Assembly (NCBI RefSeq): GCF_003439125.1
Contig: NZ_QSUU01000007.1
Span: 1 to 26,099 of the forward strand
Source: Collinsella sp. OM04-5
GTDB lineage: Bacteria; Actinomycetota; Coriobacteriia; Coriobacteriales; Coriobacteriaceae
Length of the DNA stretch: 26,099 nucleotides
Direction: 5' to 3'
A program made the position numbers and the translations under genes. The notes beneath the pieces were generated by a model that was given only the letters and a program-made list of their open reading frames with translations, ran no database searches and had not been told where the DNA came from. Numbering within the stretch: position 1 is the stretch's first letter; each line of letters opens with the position of its first letter. Shown here piece by piece: positions 1-7,156 of this stretch.

Positions 1-61
1 GGTGCCCTACCGGGAGTAGCCCCGACGGTTGACAAAACTATAGGAACACCCAACGACTAAG

Positions 62-490
62 TTAGGCGATGTGGAGGGGGTTGGCGGCGTCGACGGCATC
101 GGGGGCATCGGATAGGCCGTCGGGGGCAGCGTCTGTCGGGTCCTCGTCGGGGGTCTCGATCTGCTTGATCATGACCTCCTGGCCCTGCAGCAGATAGGTC
201 TCGCCGCTACCGCAATGGGGGCAGGTCTTGCCGTGCTCGACCGTCGCGTAGTCGCAGCCGCACGCCTCGCAATGCGTCACGGCCTCGACAGGCTCCACAA
301 TAAGCTCCGCGCCCTGCGTGATAGGCTTTTTATCTGCCGCCCAGCGCCAAGCATCAAGCAGCAGATCGGGAACGACGCCCGAGACCTCGCCCAGGAGCAG
401 CGTCACGCTCGAAACGCGACTCACGCCATTGGCGCGCGCCACATTCTCGACATCGCGAATGATGTGATAGACGATTCCTAATTCATGCAC
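62..490 (-). CDS. hypA: Hydrogenase maturation nickel metallochaperone HypA
   Basis: HypA delivers nickel to [NiFe]-hydrogenase precursors in the cytoplasm, usually with HypB. The 142-residue product starts MHELGI; Met1-His2 is the conserved nickel-binding end of this family. Two CxxC pairs (CEAC near residue 74, CPHC near 90) form the structural zinc site. The family core normally ends near residue 115. Here about 30 Asp/Ala/Pro-rich residues follow, an uncommon tail of unknown role. The start is a GTG codon, fixed by the need for His at position 2. The ribosome-binding site is weak and sits beside a 9-bp hairpin. No hydrogenase subunit lies in the window, so the partner enzyme must be encoded elsewhere. 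Family assignment is very secure. Confidence 0.95.
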   Translation of the reverse strand: MHELGIVYHIIRDVENVARANGVSRVSSVTLLLGEVSGVVPDLLLDAWRWAADKKPITQGAELIVEPVEAVTHCEACGCDYATVEHGKTCPHCGSGETYLLQGQEVMIKQIETPDEDPTDAAPDGLSDAPDAVDAANPLHIA

Positions 491-498
491 TTTTTCTT

Positions 499-520
499 CC
501 GCCGTTCTAACGAACGGCGG
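499..520 (-). promoter_or_regulatory. Hairpin directly upstream of the hypA start
   Basis: A perfect 9-bp inverted repeat (CCGCCGTTC and GAACGGCGG) with a 4-base loop lies 9 bases upstream of the hypA GTG codon. In the hypA transcript the only purine-rich ribosome-binding sequence (GGCGGAAGA) begins in the 3' arm of the hairpin. Folding could therefore limit initiation. A role as terminator for the flavoprotein gene upstream is possible, but the run after the hairpin is A-rich, not U-rich, in that direction. Confidence 0.45.
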
Positions 521-571
521 TCGACTTGACGCTGCGCGAGCCCCAGACGGACGATCTGCCTTTCAATCGTC

Positions 572-596
572 GGGCATGGGCAAAAGCCCTATGCCC
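572..596. other. Bulged hairpin between the flavoprotein gene and hypA
   Basis: GGGCAT-GGGC, a loop AAAA, then GCCC-T-ATGCCC form a 10-bp stem with a one-base bulge. It lies in the 190-base gap between the flavoprotein stop and hypA. It has no U tract on the minus strand, so it is a poor classical terminator. It may mark transcript processing or the flavoprotein 3' end. Confidence 0.35.
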
Positions 597-680
597 TCCT
601 CTTTCAAGGCACCTCGCCACGCCTGGGACTCGCTCGCTGTCCAACCGTTCTCTACGCCGTTCTCTTGTTTGTTGCGTTTT

Positions 681-3458
681 TTATTTCTTCCCAAATTTGA
701 TTTTGATCGCACGCTTCAAAGCGTACTTGCCGAGGCTGGGGAGCTTTTGCTCGTATTTGACCATCGTGGAGCACTCGGGGCGGTCGCGATCCAGATGGAT
801 GGCGTCAAACGCGCACTTGGTGGTGCACAGGCCGCAGCCGATGCACTTGTTGGGGTCGACGATCGAGGCACCGCAGCCCAAGCAGCGAGCGGTCTCGGCG
901 CGCACCTGCTCCTCGGTAAAGGTCTCGACGTACTCGCTAAAGGGCGCAGCCTTCTCGCGCTCGCGGTCGACACGTGCCACCTCGCGGCTTGCGTTGTCAT
1001 AGCTCTCAATCACAACATCGTCGCGGTCAAGCGCGGTGTAGCGGCGCTGGTTGCGGCCGATGGTGAGCGTGGAGCCCGGCTGCACAAAGCGATGGATGGA
1101 CACGGCGGCCTCGTGACCGGCGGCGATGGCGTCGATAGCAAAGCTGGGACCGGTGTAGACGTCGCCGCCCACAAAGATGTCGGGCTCGGCGGTCTGGTAC
1201 GTCTGCGGATCGGCAAGGGCACCCTGGCTGCGGCCGAGCTCCACCTTGGAGCCAGCCAGCAGGTCGCCCCACACAATGGACTGGCCAATCGACATGACGA
1301 CACGGTCGGCATCGACACGGCGCAAGTCGTTCTCGTCATACTCGGGCGCAAAACGGCCCTCGTCGTCAAAGACACGCGTGCAGCGCTTAAAGGTGATACC
1401 GCACACACGACCGGCCTCGTCCAGGTGAATCTCCTTGGGGCCCCAGCCGCAGCTAATGTGCGCGCCGTCCTCAATGGCCTCGCGACGCTCCTCCTCGCTG
1501 GCAGGCATCTTGACCTCGCTCTCCAGGCAGAACATCTCAACGTGCTCGGAACCCAGACGGCAGGCGTTGCGCGCGACATCGATGGCCACGTTGCCGCCGC
1601 CCACCACGATGGTGCGCCCGGGCAGCGCGTCGATCTTGCCGCTGTTGACCTCGCGCAAAAAGTCGACGGCCACGGTCACGTCCTCGGCATCCTCGCCCGG
1701 AATACCGGCAAGGCGGCCACCCTGGCAGCCAATGGCCACGTAAAAGGCTTTAAAGCCCTGCGCGCGAAGCTCGTCGAGCGTCACATCGCGACCGACCTCC
1801 ACGCCATAGCGGAACTCGGCGCCCATCAGGCGAATGACCTCGACCTCGGCCTCGATAACGTCCTTCTGCAGCTTAAAGCTGGGAATGCCGTAGGTGAGCA
1901 TGCCGCCCGGGCGCTCGTTTTTCTCGAACACGACGGGCTTGTAGCCCTTCTCGGCCAGATAGAAGGCGCAGGACAGACCGGCCGGACCGGCGCCGATGAT
2001 GGCGATCTTCTGGTCGAAGCCGCCGGCACGCGTCGGGGTCACCACAGGTGGGACATAGCGAGTCGCGGCATCCAGATCGCGCTGGGCGATAAACTTCTTG
2101 ACCTCGTCGATGGCCACGGCCTCGTCCACGCGACCGCGGGTGCAGGCATCCTCACAGCGGCGGTTGCACACACGGCCGCAGATAGCGGGCAACGGGTTCT
2201 CGCGCTTGATGAGCGCCAACGCCTCGTCATAGCGGCCCTGCGCCGCGAGCTTCAAATAGCCCTGAACGGCAACGTGCGCGGGGCAGGCCGTCTTGCAGGG
2301 AGCGGTGCCGGACTCATGCGTCTCGATACGGTTGTCGTTGCGGTAGTTGGGCGACCACTTGGTGTGGTCCCACTTGGTGGCATCGGGCAGCTCCTGGCGC
2401 GGATACTCGGGCACCTGTCCGCCAGCCTTTTTGCTACAGAGCTTCTGGCCCAGTTTGGCGGCGCCGGCCGGACACACCTCAACGCAGCGACCGCAGGCCA
2501 CGCACTTGTCCTTCTCGACCTTGGCGACGTAGGCCGAGCGCGACAGGTTGGGCGTGTTGAACAGCTGCGAAGTGCGCAGGGCGTAGCACACGTTGACGTT
2601 GCAGTTGCAGATGGCGAAGATTTTGTTCTCACCGTCGATGTTGGTGATCTGGTGCACAAAGCCGTTGTCCTCGGCCTGGCGCAGGATGTCGTAGACCTCC
2701 TCGCGCGTCACATAATGGCCGCGGTCGGTCTCGACCACGTAGTCGGCCATATCGCCCACGGCGATGCACCAATCGGCCGGGTCGTCGGCGCAGCCCTCTC
2801 CCATCACGCGACGGCTCGCGCGGCAGCTGCAGGTGCTAGCGGCATACTTACCTTCGTATTTGTCGAGCCAATGCTCGATATGCTCGATCGGCACCGAGGT
2901 GCTCGCGGCATCGATGGCCTTCTCGACCGGAATGACATGCATGCCGATGCCGGCACCGCCGGGCGGCACCATCGGCGTGGCCTTGGACAGCGGTCCCTTG
3001 GACGCCTGCTCAAAGAACTTGGCATAGACCGGATGCTCCTCGAGCTGGCTCACGCGCATGTTGAGGAACTCGGCGGAACCCGGCACCAGCATGGGCAGCA
3101 CCCACTGCTTGGCGCGCTCGGGGTTTTCCCAGTTGTACTCGAGCAGACCCGTGTAGCTCATGTCGTCGAGCATTTTTTCGATATCGGCCTCGGGCATGCC
3201 GGTGAGCTTGACCATCTCGGGCAGCGTATAGGGACGGCGCATCTTCATCTTGCAGAGCACTTCGGCCTGCTCGTCGGTTGCGGCCTCGGCAAACGACCAG
3301 TACTCGTAGCCCAGCAGCTCGTCGCGGTGCAGCAGGCGGTTGGTGCAGTGCTCACACAGTTTGACGATGGCCTCGCGCGGATGCTCCGGTATCGGCGGCA
3401 CGAACTCCGCGCCGATATCGGGCTCGGTATAGCTAATCCCCGGTCCGTTGAGAATCAT
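681..3458 (-). CDS. Multi-[4Fe-4S] FAD/NAD(P)-dependent oxidoreductase, GltD-like with long Fe-S N-terminus
   Basis: This is a 925-residue cytoplasmic redox protein that probably passes electrons between a pyridine nucleotide and Fe-S partners; the substrate is unknown. Residues 1-310 are an uncommon N-terminal region with CxCR (210-212), C223, C231 and a C-N-C-N-V-N-V-C cluster (284-291). A ferredoxin motif CVACGRCVEVCP follows at 319-330. A GltD-type Fe-S domain has Cys at 388, 392, 427, 431, 435 and 439. The FAD site GAGPAG is at 489-494 and the NAD(P) site GGGNVA at 620-625. The C-terminus adds CLGCG (859-863) and CIGCGLCTTKC (872-882). The ATG start is preceded by AAGGGA six bases away; a GTG seven codons upstream is less likely. 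It diverges from a TetR gene with palindromes between, suggesting local control. It is not a plain glutamate synthase beta subunit, because of length and extra clusters. Confidence 0.85.
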   Translation of the reverse strand: MILNGPGISYTEPDIGAEFVPPIPEHPREAIVKLCEHCTNRLLHRDELLGYEYWSFAEAATDEQAEVLCKMKMRRPYTLPEMVKLTGMPEADIEKMLDDMSYTGLLEYNWENPERAKQWVLPMLVPGSAEFLNMRVSQLEEHPVYAKFFEQASKGPLSKATPMVPPGGAGIGMHVIPVEKAIDAASTSVPIEHIEHWLDKYEGKYAASTCSCRASRRVMGEGCADDPADWCIAVGDMADYVVETDRGHYVTREEVYDILRQAEDNGFVHQITNIDGENKIFAICNCNVNVCYALRTSQLFNTPNLSRSAYVAKVEKDKCVACGRCVEVCPAGAAKLGQKLCSKKAGGQVPEYPRQELPDATKWDHTKWSPNYRNDNRIETHESGTAPCKTACPAHVAVQGYLKLAAQGRYDEALALIKRENPLPAICGRVCNRRCEDACTRGRVDEAVAIDEVKKFIAQRDLDAATRYVPPVVTPTRAGGFDQKIAIIGAGPAGLSCAFYLAEKGYKPVVFEKNERPGGMLTYGIPSFKLQKDVIEAEVEVIRLMGAEFRYGVEVGRDVTLDELRAQGFKAFYVAIGCQGGRLAGIPGEDAEDVTVAVDFLREVNSGKIDALPGRTIVVGGGNVAIDVARNACRLGSEHVEMFCLESEVKMPASEEERREAIEDGAHISCGWGPKEIHLDEAGRVCGITFKRCTRVFDDEGRFAPEYDENDLRRVDADRVVMSIGQSIVWGDLLAGSKVELGRSQGALADPQTYQTAEPDIFVGGDVYTGPSFAIDAIAAGHEAAVSIHRFVQPGSTLTIGRNQRRYTALDRDDVVIESYDNASREVARVDREREKAAPFSEYVETFTEEQVRAETARCLGCGASIVDPNKCIGCGLCTTKCAFDAIHLDRDRPECSTMVKYEQKLPSLGKYALKRAIKIKFGKK

Positions 3459-3549
3459 AGTCGTCCCTTCTCTTGCCACAGCCCGGCGAGACCGCGGCGC
3501 CCCTCTTTGTACGGGTTCGACATGCCCCCATGCCGTTCACCCGCTATTG

Positions 3550-3587
3550 TTGACATTGTGTCAAAAACAGTATTGACGAACCGTCAA
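3550..3587. promoter_or_regulatory. Tandem palindromes, candidate TetR operators
   Basis: Two perfect 6-bp-arm palindromes of the same design lie between the divergent flavoprotein and tetR genes: TTGACA-TTG-TGTCAA (3550-3564) and TTGACG-AAC-CGTCAA (3573-3587). Their centres are 23 bp apart, about two helical turns, so two dimers could bind one DNA face. TetR repressors usually bind such divergent intergenic sites. The TTGAC boxes could also serve as -35 elements, so repressor binding would block transcription. Binding by the neighbouring regulator is inferred. Confidence 0.7.
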
Positions 3588-3645
3588 CAATATTCAAGAC
3601 TGTTAGGCGAACGGTCAGGCAAAAGAGGATGAAAGGCGGCAAAAC

Positions 3646-4308
3646 ATGGGCAACAACGCAGCAGATATCTCTGTGGTCGATGCCGTCCCCGCATCCGATA
3701 GCGCGGCAAAACGCCTGACGGGCGACGAGCGCCGTCGCGAGATCCTCGCCGCTGTGCGCGCCGTGAGCGCCGAGCTTGGTGTGTCCCATCTTTCGGTATC
3801 GGCCGTGACCAAGCGGGCTGGCTGCACGCGTTCGCTGTTCTACCACTACTTTGCCGATATGGATGCCGCCGTCACCGCCGTTATGGACGAGGCAATCGAC
3901 GGCTTTATCGCCGAGCTCGAGCAGTGGAACGCCAGCCGCACGGTTGGCGACATCGAAGGCGCACTCGACACCGTTGCTCCGCTCTTTAAGCGCCTGGTCG
4001 TGAGCGGCCACGAGTTGCCGAGCACGCTCACCTCGAGCAGCGGCGCGCTCTACGGCGGCTTTTTGCACAACGTGGTCCAGCGCGTGGCGCAGTATATCTG
4101 CGATACCACCGTGGTGGATTTTGTCGCCCATCACGAGCTACGCATCGACCATGTCTACGAGACGTTCTACACCCTCATCATGGGGCTGCTGATGTATATC
4201 CGCACGCACCCCGATGTGCCCGACGAGACAGTCAAGGAAATCATCGCCTCGACGCTCCATATCGAGGGCTATACCGCCAAGTATCAGGAGCGCAAGCCCC
4301 AGAACTGA
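3646..4308 (+). CDS. TetR/AcrR-family transcriptional regulator
   Basis: This is a 220-residue DNA-binding repressor candidate. The TetR helix-turn-helix spans about residues 28-72, with the recognition stretch VSAVTKRAGCTRSLFYHYFADMD, very typical of the family (x-F-Y-x-Y-F ending). The rest is the variable helical ligand-binding and dimer domain, so the inducer cannot be read from sequence. About 25 residues precede the HTH. AAAGGCGG lies about five bases before the ATG, a good ribosome-binding site. It diverges from the Fe-S flavoprotein gene, with two palindromic sites between, and is followed after 63 bases by the membrane protein gene on the same strand. It probably controls both transcripts. 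Confidence 0.9.
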   Translation: MGNNAADISVVDAVPASDSAAKRLTGDERRREILAAVRAVSAELGVSHLSVSAVTKRAGCTRSLFYHYFADMDAAVTAVMDEAIDGFIAELEQWNASRTVGDIEGALDTVAPLFKRLVVSGHELPSTLTSSSGALYGGFLHNVVQRVAQYICDTTVVDFVAHHELRIDHVYETFYTLIMGLLMYIRTHPDVPDETVKEIIASTLHIEGYTAKYQERKPQN

Positions 4309-4371
4309 CGACATTTGGCCAAACTGCCCGCGATCAGAAGAGGGGCCGCGGGCTTGTGAAAGGAGAGCAGC

Positions 4372-5379
4372 ATGCTGTTCGATGTTTGGGGTAGCAATAC
4401 CCTTATCCACTGGGCCGGCTGGGCCATGGTCTTTATTGGCCTGATCGTGCTCAACGAGGTCGGCCGCCGCACCAAGCTGGGCGCGGCCATCATCTTTGGC
4501 GTGGCTCCGCTGGCCATGACCATCTACTGCGTCGCTATCGCCATCGGCGTCTCACAGGGTGCCGAGTGGGCGCTCACCAACCCCACCCATGTGTACCAGA
4601 ACAGCTGGTTCCACTACGCCAAGGTATACGCGGCGCTGGCCGGTTGCTGGGGCTTCATTGCCATTAAGTACCAGTGGGGCAAGATCGGCAAGGCGCATTG
4701 GTTCCGCGCGTGGCCGTTTGTGATCGTCGCCATCAACATCATGATCGCCGTCGTGTCCGACTTTGAGAGCGCCTATCACTTCTTTGTCCTGGGCGAGTCC
4801 ACCTGGGTCACCTCCGAGGGCGCCACGCAGCTCGCCGGCTGGAACAACGTGTTCAACGGCATCGCCGGTATCATCAACATCTTCTGCATGACCGGTTGGT
4901 GGAGTGTCTACGCCTCTGAGGACAAGACCGACATGCTGTGGCCCGACATGACCTGGGTCTACATCATCGCCTACGATATCTGGAACTTCTGCTACACCTA
5001 CAACTGCTTGCCCACCCACTCCTGGTTCTGCGGCTTTGCACTGCTGCTGGCGCCCACCGTCGCCGCCTTTATCTGGAACAAGGGCGGCTGGATCCAGAAC
5101 CGTGCCTTTACGCTGGCTATTTGGTGCATGTTTGCCCAGGTATTCCCGTACTTCCAGGAGGAGTCCATCTTTGTGACCCACTCCACGCTCGACCCCGGCG
5201 CCGCTACCGCGGTCTCGATCGCCGCACTGGTCGCCAACATCGCCGCGATCATCTACATCGTCTACCGTGCCAAGAAGCTCGGCCGCAATCCCTACAAGCA
5301 GGACGTCTTTGAGGGCACCAGCGATTGGGAGAAGGCTACCGCTCGCCGCGCCAAGGTTGATTACGCGCACGCCGAGTAA
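4372..5379 (+). CDS. Polytopic membrane protein, DUF5692-like, function unknown
   Basis: This is a 335-residue integral membrane protein with about eight hydrophobic segments and many Trp, Tyr and Phe residues. A notable stretch near residues 185-210 reads WPDMTWVYIIAYDIWNF, followed by CYTYNCLP. There is no signal peptide, ATP site or recognisable catalytic motif. The C-terminus is charged and cytoplasmic-looking. I associate the layout with the DUF5692 family from memory, without a search. AAAGGAG precedes the ATG by about seven bases. It follows the TetR gene closely and ends at a strong terminator, so the two are probably one transcript. A permease for the flavoprotein's substrate or a membrane redox partner are both possible, and neither is shown. 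Confidence 0.75.
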   Translation: MLFDVWGSNTLIHWAGWAMVFIGLIVLNEVGRRTKLGAAIIFGVAPLAMTIYCVAIAIGVSQGAEWALTNPTHVYQNSWFHYAKVYAALAGCWGFIAIKYQWGKIGKAHWFRAWPFVIVAINIMIAVVSDFESAYHFFVLGESTWVTSEGATQLAGWNNVFNGIAGIINIFCMTGWWSVYASEDKTDMLWPDMTWVYIIAYDIWNFCYTYNCLPTHSWFCGFALLLAPTVAAFIWNKGGWIQNRAFTLAIWCMFAQVFPYFQEESIFVTHSTLDPGAATAVSIAALVANIAAIIYIVYRAKKLGRNPYKQDVFEGTSDWEKATARRAKVDYAHAE

Positions 5380-5448
5380 CATGTTGGTCGCTGTTGGCGC
5401 TTGGGCATAGGCCCGCCCGCCAGGATTTTCAATCCAATGTCTCGCAGA

Positions 5449-5487
5449 GCCCCCGGAAAGCGTTTCACTCGCTTTCCGGGGGCTTTT
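5449..5487 (+). terminator. Rho-independent terminator after the membrane protein gene
   Basis: A perfect 14-bp stem (5449-5462 with 5470-5483) and a 7-base loop are followed by TTTTGTCGTT. It ends the tetR-membrane protein unit, 70 bases after the stop codon. Confidence 0.9.
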
Positions 5488-5615
5488 GTCGTTGCGTCTT
5501 ATTCATCTATTCAAAAACATGCGCATATATAAAATCGGATTTCAAATCATACGGCGGCTCTATGGGGTCCCGTTTTTGGGTACAGTGTTGTCCCGATATT
5601 GAGCTTGGGGGATAT

Positions 5616-7112
5616 ATGAAAGATGAGACGATGGGTCAAGAGGATGCGGCCCAAGATGCAGAAGCTTGCGCTGAGGCCTTGGAGAGCTTAGACCGAATTT
5701 CACTCGATGAGATTGCGTTTGACGATTCGAGCGTTGATGTGCAGGATGAGCCGGAAATCGAGGCGCAGCCCGATGATCAGGATGCAGACGATGTTGAGCC
5801 TGCCGAAGATGAGGCAGATCACGAAGACACCGAAAGCGAGGCCGACGACCAGCCCGAATCCGACACGGGCGAGGAAACCGTCTTGCTCGACAGCTTACCG
5901 GCCGAAGATTCGCTGACTCGCGAGCTTCCTGGCCTGGGTTCCGCACCAGCCGTGGATGAGACCATCGCCATGGGCGATATTCCCCTGCCGTCCGTTCCCT
6001 CGGCACACGAAGCCGAGGTCCGCCATCGCAAGATGTCGCCCAAGCGCCGCAATCTGATGGTCGCCGGTGTCGTGGCCGTCGCGCTCGTCGCCGGCGGTGC
6101 AGGCTATGCTGCCTGGAACGGATATCAGCAAGAGCAGGCTGCCGCTGTCGCCGCCAATGCCCACACGATGATGTCGGTGCAGATTGGCGTGCATGCCGCG
6201 GGCCTCGACTGTTCCGCCGGCTCCAAGATTCCCGTACAAGTGAGTGGCCAGGATTCTGACGGATCCTCCGTGAGCGAAACACTCTATGTTGACGAGCACG
6301 GCCGTGGCATCAAACTGCTACCCGGTGACTACACGCTCTCCATCGCTGCCTCCCCCATCGCGTCCGACGGCACCGTCTATACCGTGCCGACCACCAAGGC
6401 GCAGGTCACGATCAAGAGCGACGGACAGGACCTAAGCAGCCAGGCCGCCTTTAAGCTCAAGGTGCCTTCGGCCGACACGGTAACCGACGACCAGATCGAT
6501 GCCGCCGCCAAATATGCCGAGGAGGGAGGCGCGAGCTCCGCCGCCACCGCCAAGGTGCTCCAGCAGGCGGCAACCGCGCGGCGCGACGCCGCCGTCAATG
6601 CCGTGAGCGCGCAAAAGGCACAGGCAGCCCGCGATGCTGACGCTCGCCACAAGGCAACCGACCTCTACCAGCTCGATATCCCCGTCGAGTGGTACGGCAA
6701 GGTCGAGACTTGGCAAAATGGCAGCACGCTATGCATCTATCTTGCCGGCGACAGCGATACGCCGATTGTGACGCTCGTCGCGGTGCGCGAGGGCGAGAGC
6801 TTTACGCCCGATGAGGGCGATACGGTTTTGGGTGCGGCCAATCTAGGCAACGGTTATACCGTCTACGCCAGCGGCCCCGTCTATCCGTACGTGGTGCCCC
6901 AGACCATCAACGGACGGACGCAGAATCCCGTGTCAACCTACCCCATGGACACGGCCATTGAGCTTGTCGAGTTCACGACCGGTAACCGCTACACCTATAG
7001 CCAGATCAAGAACGTACTGGTCGGCAAAGACGGCAAGGCAGACGCCGCGACCAAACTCGAGACCGACTACCTCGCCCAGATTCTCCTGCCGAGCATCAAG
7101 GCCCAGGACTAG
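5616..7112 (+). CDS. Acidic, single-pass membrane-anchored protein of unknown function
   Basis: The product is 498 residues. Residues 1-138 are strongly acidic and low in complexity (Asp/Glu repeats) and should lie in the cytoplasm. KRRN then precedes one membrane helix at about 147-167, rich in Ala, Val and Gly, which should place the C-terminal 330 residues outside. The outer part has beta-rich stretches, an Ala-rich helical linker near 310-345 with AATARRDAAVNAVSAQKAQAA, and a final domain of about 150 residues. No enzyme motif is seen. The open frame extends 74 codons further upstream, but that stretch crosses the preceding terminator. The ATG at 5616, preceded by GGGGGA, is the better start. 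The next gene converges on it. A role in the envelope or cell surface is inferred from topology only. Confidence 0.75.
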   Translation: MKDETMGQEDAAQDAEACAEALESLDRISLDEIAFDDSSVDVQDEPEIEAQPDDQDADDVEPAEDEADHEDTESEADDQPESDTGEETVLLDSLPAEDSLTRELPGLGSAPAVDETIAMGDIPLPSVPSAHEAEVRHRKMSPKRRNLMVAGVVAVALVAGGAGYAAWNGYQQEQAAAVAANAHTMMSVQIGVHAAGLDCSAGSKIPVQVSGQDSDGSSVSETLYVDEHGRGIKLLPGDYTLSIAASPIASDGTVYTVPTTKAQVTIKSDGQDLSSQAAFKLKVPSADTVTDDQIDAAAKYAEEGGASSAATAKVLQQAATARRDAAVNAVSAQKAQAARDADARHKATDLYQLDIPVEWYGKVETWQNGSTLCIYLAGDSDTPIVTLVAVREGESFTPDEGDTVLGAANLGNGYTVYASGPVYPYVVPQTINGRTQNPVSTYPMDTAIELVEFTTGNRYTYSQIKNVLVGKDGKADAATKLETDYLAQILLPSIKAQD

Positions 7113-7156
7113 CGGACCATGACACCTGAGTCCTAGCCTCGCAAATCCATAGACGA

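Noticed and set aside
576..3632. A very long open frame of over 1000 codons on the plus strand, opposite the Fe-S flavoprotein.
   Set aside because: The minus-strand protein has unmistakable FAD, NAD(P) and cluster motifs. The plus frame gives Ala/Leu/Val/His-rich nonsense and arises from GC-rich codon bias.
5394..5615. Upstream extension of the acidic membrane-anchored protein gene.
   Set aside because: The extension crosses the strong terminator at 5449-5487 and has no ribosome-binding site, whereas the ATG at 5616 has GGGGGA in front.
7113..7156. A terminator between the two convergent genes.
   Set aside because: No convincing stem with U tract was found in the 44-base gap; termination may be inside one of the genes or rho-dependent.
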